DNA from: Neovahlkampfia damariscottae
Taxonomy: Eukaryota > Heterolobosea > Selenaionea > Neovahlkampfiida > Neovahlkampfiidae
Length of the DNA: 64,000 nucleotides
Reading direction: 5' to 3'
Assembly (NCBI GenBank): GCA_016618085.1
Contig: JABLTG010000051.1
Location: 1 to 64,000 of the forward strand
Positions 45,152-55,783 of this stretch are shown in pieces. Position 1 is the first letter of the stretch, and each line of letters starts with the position of its first letter. The translations under genes and the position numbers were made by a program. The notes beneath the pieces are model-generated. The model saw only the letters and a list, made by a program, of their open reading frames with translations. It searched no databases and was not told the origin of the DNA.

Positions 45152-46503
45152 TCATTCTTCAAACTTGAAAAATGTTTCATTTTGAAATTCTGGTGATGTT
45201 GATAATTTTGATTTGACATCAACACTTAATTTTTTTGATATTTCGTGTTGTTTTTCATTTGATACAATTTTAAAATTCTTTGAAACAATATTCATATCTA
45301 TTTGTAATTGATCCCAATTTTTTGATGGAATTTCAGCACCATGGAATTTACAAACCTCTCTACCACTGAGACAACCAAGACGAGCACATTGTTCAAGTGA
45401 ATATCCTTCAAACAATCCATATAAAAAACCACTAATGAATAAATCACCAGCACCTGTTGTATCTTTTATTTCTTCTTTTTTCAATGGAACTGATGCACAT
45501 TTATATATTTCATCTCTTGACTTCAAAATACATCCATCCTCACCAAGCCTTTTTGAGTTCAATTTTAGAAAAATGAAAATAATCATTACATAATCACAGC
45601 AATTTTACAAATTGAAGATAAAAATTCTAAAGACTCTTCCAATGTTCCATCATGAATGAAAGATGCTTCAGTTTCATTACAAAAAACGATATCTACATAT
45701 TCATCTAAAATATCTATAATGTATGTTCTAAATTTGATTAATGAATTAAATCAAACTTGTAATTTTGAACAATTTCAAATGAACCAAGATCATATGAAAT
45801 CAAACAATTTTCTTGTTTTGCATATTTTAATGATTTCAAAGTTAAATGTTTATGATATACACCATATCCTTCAACATGGAATAATTTAATTCCATAAAAA
45901 TCTTCTTGCATTAAATCACCAACTAACATTTCTTCTGAAGCACCTAAATAAGTTCTCATTGTTCTTTCACCATCAGGAGTAATTAAACAGATACATTGAC
46001 CAGTTGGTAAGTTGACAGATGTTGATAAAATTGGTATGACACCTTAAAATTTAAAAATATTGAGAAATATTCAAACCTCTTTTTGAAATTGCTTCAGTGT
46101 ATATTTTACCCATTTTATCGTTTCCTAATTTTCCAATGATAGCACAAGAACCTTTTGGTAAAAGAGCAGCAAGTCCTTTTAATGTATTTGAACATGAACT
46201 TCCGGCAACAAGTTCGTATTTTGTTTCACTGTTTTCAATTTTTGAAATTAATTTTTCGAATTCCTCAAATTCTTCCAAAGTTTCAATTAATTTACTACCA
46301 CCTTTTTTATTGATAGAAAGTGCTTCTAAAGTTGGTTCTTTAACATAAAACTAATTCATATGAGTTAGATATTTCACATACAACTTTTTTTTAATTAATT
46401 TTTTAGTGTTTTCTTCTTTGCTTACTTTTATCAAGAAGAGGTTGACTCAATCCTAATATCTTATACCTTTCAAAAATAAACAATAACAAATAAGGTACTT
46501 CAT
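45152..46503 (-). CDS. PfkB-family (adenosine kinase-like) carbohydrate kinase with a 2-nt microexon
   Basis: Predicted 380 residues. Introns: 46467-46498, 46384-46425, 46351-46381, 46043-46076, 45728-45756, 45549-45589. The start MKYKILGLSQPLLD matches the I-L-G-I-G-x-x-x-x-D opening of ribokinase-fold enzymes. VAGSSCSNTLKGLAALL, NLPTGQCICLITPDGERTM, CNETEA and the catalytic DTTGAGDLFISGFL follow. The first coding exon is 5 nt (ATGAA), and a 2-nt exon (TT, 46382-46383) sits between introns of 42 and 31 nt. That model yields LLDKIFYVKEPTLEALSI, the same spacing as bacterial homologues. One longer intron that skips six residues is the alternative. The substrate is probably a nucleoside or sugar, not determined. 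Confidence 0.88.
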
Positions 46504-46877
46504 TGAGTCGAATTAAAACAGTGAAAGATCTTTGACCAATCAAAAAAACTAATCATTCCAATTCATTCACTTTTGGATCAATTTCCCATAATAGATATTG
46601 AACACAAGGTACTATTGAAAGATAATAAAGGAATGGACTGTCCACTTTCTCAATCAAGTGAAATGTATTTATTAAACATGAAGTTGAAACAAATATGTTT
46701 ACAGCTGAACGAAATACAAAGATCTTGAAAGAATTAGATTTATTCAAACATGTGTTGAATGATAATCTTTGTATTCCTTCTCAAACTTTTTGAACAAGAA
46801 AAAAAAAATAATTTCCTCTTCTAATCAATTAACCTCATCAAACAAGATTTAATAAAGAGTTTATTCTTGTTTCAAAA
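46504..46877. other. Intergenic region with an unexplained open frame
   Basis: 374 bp between the PfkB start and the stop of the next minus-strand gene. It contains a CCAAT box near 46538 (promoter of the PfkB gene). A 64-codon minus-strand open frame (46553-46747) has no ATG; its last part reads QYLLWEIDPKVNELE. I cannot assign it; a gene remnant or noise are both possible. Confidence 0.4.
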
Positions 46878-47914
46878 TTATTTCGTACTACTTTGAGATA
46901 TTTGTAATTCCATCTCTTCTTTCCAGTTCTGATATTTCTTTGGAAAATCTAAAAAGAATTTAAAAAAAAACTACTTTGTTTACCTATACTCTTTTTAAAA
47001 AAATATTTTGAAGATGATGGTACAGTTTTTGTATAGTAATAGAAAGGATTTGTCAGTGTAATATAATGTTCATGTTGTTGTACAAAAGTTTCAGATTTTT
47101 CACGATAAGCCTGAATTAATTCTTGTGGTGGTATATCACTACTTTTTGAGAATGTATTTCCATTTAATGAATCCATAATTGGTGTTGGTGGATTATCTTC
47201 TAAAAGTTTTACCCATTGACTTGTTATTTTTTTTTGAATAACAGGCTGAAATAAAGTAAATAAAAATATTAGAAAGTCAAACCTTCATTTTTACTTCTAA
47301 AGATTGTAAAGCATTTTGAAACGCATTTGTTTCAAGTTGAGTCAATCCTTTTGGTTGATTCTTTAAAACTTTTGTTGGTTCTTCTTCTTCAACAAGTTTT
47401 GTTCTTCTAAAAAAAGTTTAAGTTTTAAATATTTTTACTCTTGAGGTATTTTATCTTTTTTTGGTGAATTCATTGATGAACTAGGTGTGGACACTGATTT
47501 TTTATGTTCTTTTGTTTTTTTTGGTGAAGTTGGAGCACTTTTTTCTTTTCGCTCAGGTGGTGGCGAATCTTGTTGTGAATCCAAGGCAGACTTAACTGCG
47601 TTCCACTTGTTTTTTTTTTCTTCGTCTTCTTTTTTTTTCTTTTCAATCAAACCGGAGAAATAGTGAAGAGAAGAATAGGCTCCTTTTGTTTTTTTTAAAT
47701 CTTCAAGTTCTTTATCTCTCTCTCTTGCAGAGAGAAAAGATGAATTTCCTTGTTGATTTGTTCCAACTTTTTGTTCAAATTTCTTTGCCAGACTGGCTAT
47801 TTTGTTACCAACTTTATGTTTTGGTGATTTTAATGGTGATTCATGTTGCTCTAACCCATCTAAGTTTAGAGTAAAATTGTTCTTAATTCCATCAGATGAA
47901 TCTGTTGTGGTCAT
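46878..47914 (-). CDS. Hypothetical coiled, low-complexity protein
   Basis: Predicted 310 residues with introns 47407-47438, 47246-47282 and 46949-46983. It starts MTTTDSSDGIKN. It has a helical stretch (NKIASLAKKFEQKVG), a charged segment (GLIEKKKKEDEEKKNKWN), a Ser/Pro/Lys-rich linker with several S-P sites, and a helical C-terminus (YQNWKEEMELQIS). FYYYTKTVPSSSKYF near residue 265 may be a conserved short motif. No family was recognised. The S-P sites suggest regulation by proline-directed kinases, which is speculative. Splice phases all agree, so the gene is real. CCAAT at 47955 lies about 40 bp upstream of the ATG. Confidence 0.6.
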
Positions 47915-48089
47915 CAATGAAAAAAAAAAAGCAAAAAAACGTTTAATTTTGACCAATCATTTCTTTCAAGTAAAAAAGGTATTTTTTTTTTCCTATTCCT
48001 CATCTAAAGCGATTTATTCATTAGGAGTTGTATAAATTTCAAATTTATTTTTCTCCAATATTAAGATGATAAAAGTATAAAAAATTAAT

Positions 48090-49504
48090 TTATTTTTTTT
48101 CACTGTTGTTGCTAAGGTCTGACGATAATGAATTTGTTTTTGAAAGTCTCTTATTTGATAAAGAAGTAGAGTTTTCTTTTACTGCTTGATCCACCCAATA
48201 AAGCAAAGTTTTTTCAATTTCGTCATAAAATTTTTGTACATTTCCCAGATCTGTTGCTTGGAGTAAATGAATAGACATACGATCCAAATCTTTCTTTTGG
48301 TCAGCCTTTCGAAATTTCTTCAGAAAAACTTTAATGATAATTGTAAACCACTTACTTGTTTTATGAATTCTATTGCATTTTCAAAATTTTGACCTCCTTC
48401 ATAATCTGAAAAAGTATCTTTCAATCCATTTTTATCTTTCATTTTCTTTTCTAAAACATCTTTTTTATTCAATATCAAAATTATTGGAGTATCTCTAAAC
48501 CATTCTCCATTTATTGATTGTTCAAATACTTCCAATGATTCTAACATTCTATTTTTTGTTGAATCTTCATAACAATTTTGATCATAATCTGATAAAGAAG
48601 CGACGTAAATTAAAATAGAAACATCTTTAAAACAATTCTTCCATTTTTTTCTTTCATTTTGTTGACCGCCAACATCAACTAAATTAAAAGCCTATTGTTT
48701 TTTATTAAAAAAATAAAATATTTTTGTTACAAAATTCTTAATATTAAATTCAAAGTTGACTATTCCTAATGTTTTTTTTCTACAATTTATAATATCTTCA
48801 AAACTAAATTTATATCTTGGAGTGAATTTTTCTAAGTTTTGAATAAAACTATGAGTGATATTTTTTTAATTTAAATTCTTTTTCTTACTATTCCATTCCA
48901 TCAAACACATGTTTGTCATATCGATAAAGATAAAAAGTATCCAAAAATTTCTTATCTTTCCATAAGGATACAAGTTTTTGATGTAAATCATTATCATAAT
49001 TAAATGAGTCATGTAATTCTAAATCAGTTGACTGAAATGTATTTTCTAAACATTCAAATGATTTTACAATTTCCTTTTTAAAACTGTGAAAAAAAAAAGT
49101 ACTATACCAGACTTTCTTTGTTTTCAAATGGTTCATCTGGATACAGTTCTTGACATTTCTTTATAAATACTATTGTATTTGTTATTAATAAATATGGTAT
49201 AATATTATCATAATCACTAACTGGAATCTCATCTTGTGATATCAGTTGTTTTAATTGCAAAAATATAGTCTTAAATTTAGTTTACTTTTTTCTTACAGAT
49301 TTTCCAGATTCACCTTATAATATAGGTTATTCTTTTTTTTTTTTATAATTTTACCTGTGCCCAACAATAATAATTTATGTTCTTCTTTTTTCACCGTTTT
49401 TAGTTTACCTGAAGATGGTCTTCTTCGTAGATTATCATTTATGAGCATTTGTTTCAATAAGTTTCCTTTAAAACAAGTTAGTTTTTAACTCTTTCTTTAC
49501 CCAT
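48090..49504 (-). CDS. G-protein alpha subunit with P-loop split over exons (G-alpha 2)
   Basis: Predicted 386 residues from eight exons; introns 49466-49500, 49314-49354, 49270-49296, 49074-49107, 48849-48888, 48692-48730, 48318-48355. The start MGNLLKQM has Gly2 for myristoylation, and the first coding exon is 4 nt (ATGG). The P-loop GTGESGKST is divided by two introns, with a 17-nt exon (49297-49313) encoding ESGKS. The 27-nt intron after it is the shortest in the window. Switch I RKKTLGIV keeps the catalytic Arg, and switch II VDVGGQQNERKKW and NKKD are intact. TCAT is replaced by LQATD. A Ser/Asn-rich tail of about 30 residues follows the normal C-terminus, which would alter receptor coupling. 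Confidence 0.9.
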
Positions 49505-49617
49505 TTTGATATCTCTAAATCCAAAAAGTGTTTGATTTGATTGGTTGACTGCTTTTGGGAATAAAAAAGTTTTTCATAAACGAAAGAGTGAAATAAAAAT
49601 AAAAAATAAAAATATTT

Positions 49618-51651
49618 TTAATAATTTTTTAATTCTTCAATTTCAATTTTTTGTTTTTCATTTTCCAATTTTAATTGTTCAATCTCTAAATTTTTCTGTT
49701 TCAAAAGTTCTTTTAATAATTTAATTTCTTCTTCTTTTTCTAATTCTTTATTGAATAATAAATGTAAAATATCATCAATATTTGGTCTTTCTTTCCAATT
49801 TAAACAAATACACTTTTTTATAATTTCCATCTTTTTTAAGAAATTAGAAAAAGAGTTGGAATTACATATTTTGGGTATTTATAATTCATATAATCTGGAA
49901 TGACACCCTTTCTTAAATCTGATAAAACATATGATCTTTCTGTTTTTGTTTTAAATGGATGTAACATTTCAAAAAATATGATACCAAAACTAAATATATC
50001 TGATTTTTCGTTATAATGTTCTTTAATATCTTTTAAATTTGATTGATGATAATTCAATTGTTCAGGTGAAGAATATGTAAATGTACCAACACCAGTTGAT
50101 CTTTTTTGATTTTTATCTTTTTTTGAATTCAATTCAATTTTAGTGGTCAATCCAAAATCACCAATCTTTAATGTTCCACTTTTTGATTGAAAAAATTAAA
50201 AAAAGAAAGAAAATAATATATTACTTTGATAAAATGAAAATATTTGATGGTTTTAAATCCCTAAGAAAAAAAAAGATATTAATATATTCTTCTTACCTAT
50301 GAATATAACCTTTTTTATGAATATGATTTAATCCTTCTAATATTTGTTTTAGATAATATAAAATTTCATTTAAATTTATAAAATTATCATTTACTCTTTC
50401 ATTTGACCAAAGATATGATTCTAATGTTTCAGGTAAACATAATTGCATTTGAATATATAAATTCATTTCAAATTTTAATTTTTTCTTATTAAACATTGGT
50501 GATAAAATATCTTTGATAGGTGATGATAATTTGGTTGTATTAATGATCATTTTACCATCTTCAACCTCTTTTTCATCAGAAATAGTTTCATCTTTTTTGT
50601 CATATTCTTCACTAAATAAATCATCATTCTTTGAATCTTGAGTATATTCTTCTTCTTCTTCTTCTTCAGATTCAAATGATTCATCTTCTGAATCATAATC
50701 ATCTTCTTCTTCTTCAACATCTTTTATATCATCATTTGATGATTTTGGTTCAAACCATGCTTGATTATAATTTACAATATTTTTATGATCAAATGAAGCC
50801 AAATATTGTACTTCTTTCACAACTTTTTCATATCTATTAAAAAAATGAATAAAATAAGTTATATACGCTTTTTCTAAATCATTTAAACTTTTAAAATGAA
50901 ATTTAATTTTCTTTATAGCATATTCTTGCATATCAATTTTATGAACAACTTTATTTGAGTTTAGTTCAATCAAAAATATTTTTCATACCTCTATAAACAG
51001 ATCCAAATCCACCTTTTCCAATTACTTCTTTTTCTAAAAAATCTTTTTCATATCTTGATGATGAGAAATTTAGAAAATTGATCATTGGAAAATATTTTGA
51101 TTCATTGTCAACAATATTCATTTCAACAATTGAATTTAATGATTTACTCTTTTTTAATGTTGTAAATTCAGATGATTCTCTTCTCATTTCTAAAAGAAAA
51201 TTTTGTCCAAATTCTTTAATTTTTTGAAAATCAATAGTCGTTTTGGAAATATACTAAATATTGTTTAACATCAATAATCCTTACTCCATTTTTGTGTAAT
51301 TTATCACATATTGAAGCAAAAAATTTTGGTGAAGGATCAACTCCGAAACTTGAAAAGAAATTAAAAACGTATTTCTGTATTTGGTACCAATAAGTGCATA
51401 AAGCTAAACAATTTGTTAAAATCCAATATGAGAATACCTTGCAAAAGAAATAACAATAAGATTTCTTTCTTTTCAAATTTTTTATCTTTCTCCATTTCTT
51501 TTGTTACATCAAAAGAAAAGTGAGAATTAAAAGAAGAAATAATTGGTTCTAATTCAATGGGTGATTTTTCTGACGTTTCTTCATATGTTCGAATGAATTC
51601 ATCAATTATATCTCTTTGTGATAATCTTTTTTTTGATGTACTTCTCTTCAT
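49618..51651 (-). CDS. eIF2-alpha-kinase-like (PEK/GCN2 type) protein kinase
   Basis: Predicted 592 residues with introns 51404-51437, 51254-51284, 50949-50988, 50834-50866, 50261-50296, 50179-50224 and 49831-49865. Residues 1-130 form a helical N-terminal region I do not recognise. The kinase follows: GKGGFGSVYRV, YAIKKIK, FDHKNIVNYNQAW, a 100-residue acidic insert, IQMQLC, HRDLKPSNIF, GDFGL and TGVGTFTYSSPEQ. The acidic insert between lobes and the I-Q-M-Q-L-C block are typical of PERK/GCN2/HRI kinases, which phosphorylate eIF2-alpha under stress. A C-terminal coiled coil (about 50 residues) may dimerise it. The 33-nt intron 50834-50866 is a multiple of three without a stop, so retention would insert 11 residues. 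Confidence 0.85.
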
Positions 51652-51848
51652 TTCAACGCACGACACGTGTCAACTGGAAAAATAATGATTGGTGGATGAA
51701 TCGGAGAGAATAAGAATTAAAATCAAGACTTGAATTTCAATGTGATATGAGCAAAAAGTAAAAAAAAAAATAATTTAACGTTAAACTTTTTTCATTGGTC
51801 AAAAATCTTCCAATAAAACTGAACTGTTACATTTGCAACTAAAAAAAA

Positions 51849-52985
51849 ATGTGTTTTAGTGGTGATTTAACAGAAGATCAAAAAGCTGAACAGAAACAAA
51901 ATGGGAAAATAGGGAAACAACTCAGAAAAGATTTTGATGAGGACTCAAAAGAAATTAAAATTCTTCTATTAGGTAGTGGTGGAAGTGGAAAAAGCAGTTT
52001 GACAAATATTTTTTGTTCTTAATTTTAAAAAAGCGATATTTAAACAAATGAAGATTCTTCACATGGGTGGATATAAAGATAAAGAGTTATTGGACTTCAA
52101 AGCTTTAGTTCACCGAAATGTATTTGATACTTTTATACAATTAATTGAAGCATGTGAAATGTTTGAACTTGAAATTGGTTCAAAACACAAAAAATTTGTT
52201 GAAGACCTTGAAGAATTATTAGATGTGACAACATCACCTGAACTTACGAGAGATTATTTTGAACCACTATCTGAGTTATGGAATGATGAAAGTATTCAAG
52301 CTGTTTTTGAAAGAGGAGCAGAATTCAATTTATTAGACTCAGCTCCTTATTTTTTAAAATCATTGGACAGATTATCATCAGAAAAATATATACCAACTGT
52401 TGATGATATTTTACGTACAAGATCAAAAACAGTTGGAATTGTTGAACAACGATTTAAATCAAAAAATCAAGTTTCTTTTTTTTTTTTTATTAATTTTTGT
52501 ATCAGAATTTATTGATGGTTGATGTTGGTGGTCAAAGAAATGAAAGACGAAAATGGATACACGCATTCGATGGTGTAACAGCTATTATATATGTTGCTAG
52601 TTTGGCAGATTATAATCAAGTTTTAGAAGAAGACTCAACAACCAATAGGATGATTGAATCTTTAACTTTATTTAAAGATATTTGTAATGATAAATCATTT
52701 AAAAAGAAAACTTTTTTAATTTTTTTTAACAAAGATGATATTTTTAAAGAAAAAATACAAAAAGTTGATTTGAATGTTTGTTTTGAAGAATATAAAGATG
52801 GTAAAAATTATGATAAAGCATTTAAATTCATTCAAAATCAATATGAAAATCAAAATCTAACAAAAGGTAGAAAAATATTTTCACACGCAACAAATTCAAC
52901 TGATACTGATTTAATTAAACGTGTTTTTGATGTTTGTCAAGCTGTAATTTTGAAACAATTATTAGCTGAAAATCAAATGGGTTAA
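51849..52985 (+). CDS. G-protein alpha subunit (G-alpha 3)
   Basis: Predicted 354 residues, introns 51997-52033 and 52471-52505. It is the most conventional of the three G-alphas: KQMKILHMGGY after the P-loop, switch I RTRSKTVGIVE with the catalytic Arg, and switch II VDVGGQRNERRKWIHAF. Differences: the P-loop is GSGGSGKST (Gly for the conserved Glu), the specificity motif is NKDD, and TCAT is ATNSTD. The N-terminus is MCFSG, so there is no Gly2 for myristoylation, but Cys2 could be palmitoylated. It is divergent from the eIF2-alpha-kinase-like gene across 197 bp with ATTGG and CCAAT words at about 51796 and 51811. Confidence 0.92.
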
Positions 52986-53107
52986 TCATATATATAATTA
53001 TTAAAATGTTATTTTTTTTTTTATTTTTCATTTTTGACCAACCAAAACCTCCTTGAAGAACAAAAAAACTCAAAAATACAAAATCACAATCATATACCAA
53101 GTAAATA

Positions 53108-54242
53108 ATGAAAAGAACAATTTCAATGCAAATAAATCAACTTTCAAAAGAAGGTTGGTTACAAAAAAGAGGACAAATAAAAAAAACATGGAAGAAAAGA
53201 TATTTTATTTTAAAAAATGTATTAATATTATCTAATTAATCAAATAGGACCTTTTATTTTATTTTCAAGATAATAAAGACTCACTTCATCCATTAGTAAG
53301 AATATCAATTTAATTTATCAAAACAAAAAAAAAAGGGAATAATATATTTAAAAAATGCTACAATAGAAAAAGATCCAAAAGATTCAGTTAAACATTCTTT
53401 TGTTGTTCATTCAGATAAATCATATTTTTTACAAGCCTCAAGTTCAGAAGAAAAATATTTTTGGATTTCATCTTTAGAATTTAGAATATCAAATTTATCA
53501 AGTTTGTAAGTACCTCTCAAATAATATTAAATCCTATAAAAGAGGAGTTGATCAAAAAGTAAAAGAATTAACTGAAACAACTGAAGATTTACAAAATGAA
53601 AAATTAAAATATGAAAAGATTGAAAAATCAATTAATGAGATTGTAAAACCATCAGATCAATTAATATTTCTTTTATCAAAATTTATACAAATGATGAAAA
53701 TATTTATATCCAATGGGAATGAACATGATATTGAAGTTCAAAAAAAAATAAATTCATCAAATATATTAGAAGCATTTAATAAAAGAGTAATAATAAATTC
53801 ACAAGTAAGTTAGTTTCAATGAAGTGGTTTTAATTTTGATTGGTTTAAAAAGAAATGTCAAGAATTAAATAATTTATTAATTAATCAAGATAAATTTTTA
53901 AAAAAAGATGAAGAATATTTAAATAGAGAATTAAATTTAATTTTAAAAAAAATAAAAGAATTAAAAAATGAAATGATTGAAATTAAATATAATTGGATAG
54001 AAATGATGGATTTAATTGTAAAATCAATTTCAGATTTAAAAATGGAATGTTCTAATTTAATTTCAAAAGAAGAGAAATCAACAATTGAATCAGATTTATT
54101 AAATGAATTATCAAAAATTGATCAATTAGAAAATGATTTAAAAAATTATAATGTAAAAGAAAATCAACAAATTGAAGAAATTAATACTATTTCAAGACAA
54201 AAAAAAATAATGATTAAACAATTAAAACAATTAAAAAAATGA
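53108..54242 (+). CDS. PH domain-coiled coil protein
   Basis: Predicted 326 residues; introns 53219-53247, 53296-53335, 53506-53542 and 53805-53852. A canonical PH domain occupies residues 12-110 (KEGWLQKRGQIKKTWKKRYFIL; LLFYFQDNKDS; SFVVHSDKSYFLQASSSEEKYFWI), so phosphoinositide or membrane binding is expected. The rest is continuous coiled coil (VDQKVKELTETTEDLQNEKL to the C-terminal IKQLKQLKK). The layout suggests a membrane-bound dimeric scaffold. No specific orthologue was recognised. Its stop is 5 bp from the stop of the convergent DEAD-box-like gene. Confidence 0.82.
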
Positions 54243-54247
54243 AAAAA

Positions 54248-55606
54248 TTAAAGATTCATTTTGAAATATTTTTGAACTTGTTCATTTGGGGTTTGGATTG
54301 GTTGTTCATTTGAGTTTGAGTCTGAGTCTGGGTTTGAGTCTGGAGTTTGGATTGATTGTTCATTTAAATATTTTAGATATTTTCTATATGAAAATTTAAA
54401 TGATTTTAAATTCTTTTTGGTTAATTTAATATCAACTTCTTCTTCTTCTTCTTCTTCTACTTGTTCATTGGATAAACTAATTTTAGGTGATGGAATAAAA
54501 TTAATTATTTTTTTCGTATTTTGAAATTTCATTTCATTTTCATTTAAAGTAAAAATTAAATCAAATTTTGTTGAATTTAAGTGATAACCTAATTGATTTG
54601 TAGTAATCAATATTCCATTTGAAATTGAATTAAATTCTGAATTTACAAAAATTCTTTGTTTCATTGAATCACCACCCTTTGTATTAGTTAAATTCAAATA
54701 TATTTACATGATAATGAAATGAATATAATTCATTTTCTTTTAAAATTTCATAAAAATAATCAACAAAATATTTGGTTGGTAGAAATATTCCAATTTTAGA
54801 ATTTAAATTTTCTTTTGAGATTGTAATTATATCTTTTAATACTTGTTTAATTGTAACTTTTTCAATTCCTTCTCTTTTTATTTCTTCAACTTTTTCATCA
54901 CTTTCTAATTTCATTGAAACAAATTCGTCTTGTTTAAAAAAATCAACTTTTTCTTCTTTTTCTTCTCCTTCTTCTTCTTTTTCTTCTTCTTCTTCTTCTT
55001 TTTCGACTTGTTTTAAAGATTCAAAAAATTCTTCTTTTTCTTTTTTTGAAATAATAATTTTCTTTGAAAATGAAGGTACAATTTTAAAAAATGAACTCAA
55101 CTTTTCAAAACTTTTATCAGGTTCATTTAAAATGATATATTTTAAATTTTCAAAATAATCTGATTGTTCATAAAATTTCAATAACCTTCCTGGAGTTGAA
55201 AATATAACTTCAGGTGAATCAAAATCCCATTCATTTAATCCATTCTTTTGACTTGTACCACCTTATTTTATTTAATTCAATTATATTACACCTTACCAAT
55301 ATTAACATTTGTAGTTATTGTGTTGTCAAGTTTTTTGAACTCTTTTTGAAAGTCCAAACAAGAATCTCTAGTTGGTGATAAAACTAAAACTCTAAAACCA
55401 TTATGTTTTAAATCTTTTTCTTTTTCCATAAAATCTTTAACATTTGAAATAATATTTGGAAAAATAAAATTTGTTTTTTCTTTTGTATTGGTATGTTCAC
55501 TCTTTAAAAAAATATGTTTTTCAAAATTGTTTAAACTATTTGTTGAATAAAATGATTTGAAGAATTTTAAATTTTTAATACCAATTATTTTTGAATAGTT
55601 GTTCAT
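54248..55606 (-). CDS. Degenerate DEAD-box-like protein, probably mitochondrial
   Basis: Predicted 430 residues with introns 55262-55296 and 54677-54707. The N-terminus MNNYSKIIGIKNLKFFKSFY is basic and hydrophobic like a mitochondrial presequence. The fold is traceable: LVLSPTRDSCLDFQKEF (motif Ia), VIFSTPGRLLKFYE (Ib), and the second RecA domain with GIFLPTKYFVDYF and GGDSMKQRIFVNSEFNSISNGILITTN (motif V region). The nucleotide-binding parts are lost. Walker A reads NTKEKT instead of TGTGKT, DEAD reads NEPD, and the RG-x-D and H-R-x-G-R-x-G motifs are absent. It is likely a pseudohelicase that binds RNA or ribosomes without ATPase activity; mitoribosome assembly is a guess. Large acidic inserts are present. 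Confidence 0.75.
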
Positions 55607-55783
55607 GCTTTTTGGTGTTGAAAAATTTGTTGAAAAAAAAACGAAATTTTATTGGTCAATTCACCGGAGAATATATTTTGATGTAAATTCATTGTGATAC
55701 TACTTTTGATTCATTATAAACCCTCATTTAGTTTCATTATAAAACTTCTTTTGATTCAATTTTAGTATCATCATTCCATCATA

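Noticed and set aside
46553-46747. 64-codon frame as a real gene
   Set aside because: It has no ATG and no homology; it overlaps the probable promoter of the PfkB kinase.
46750-46800. Possible tRNA or small RNA gene
   Set aside because: No cloverleaf arms or B-box-like GGTTCGA sequence could be found.
49084-49107. 24-nt intron in G-alpha 2
   Set aside because: That acceptor leaves the next exon out of frame. The next AG gives a 34-nt intron with correct phase.
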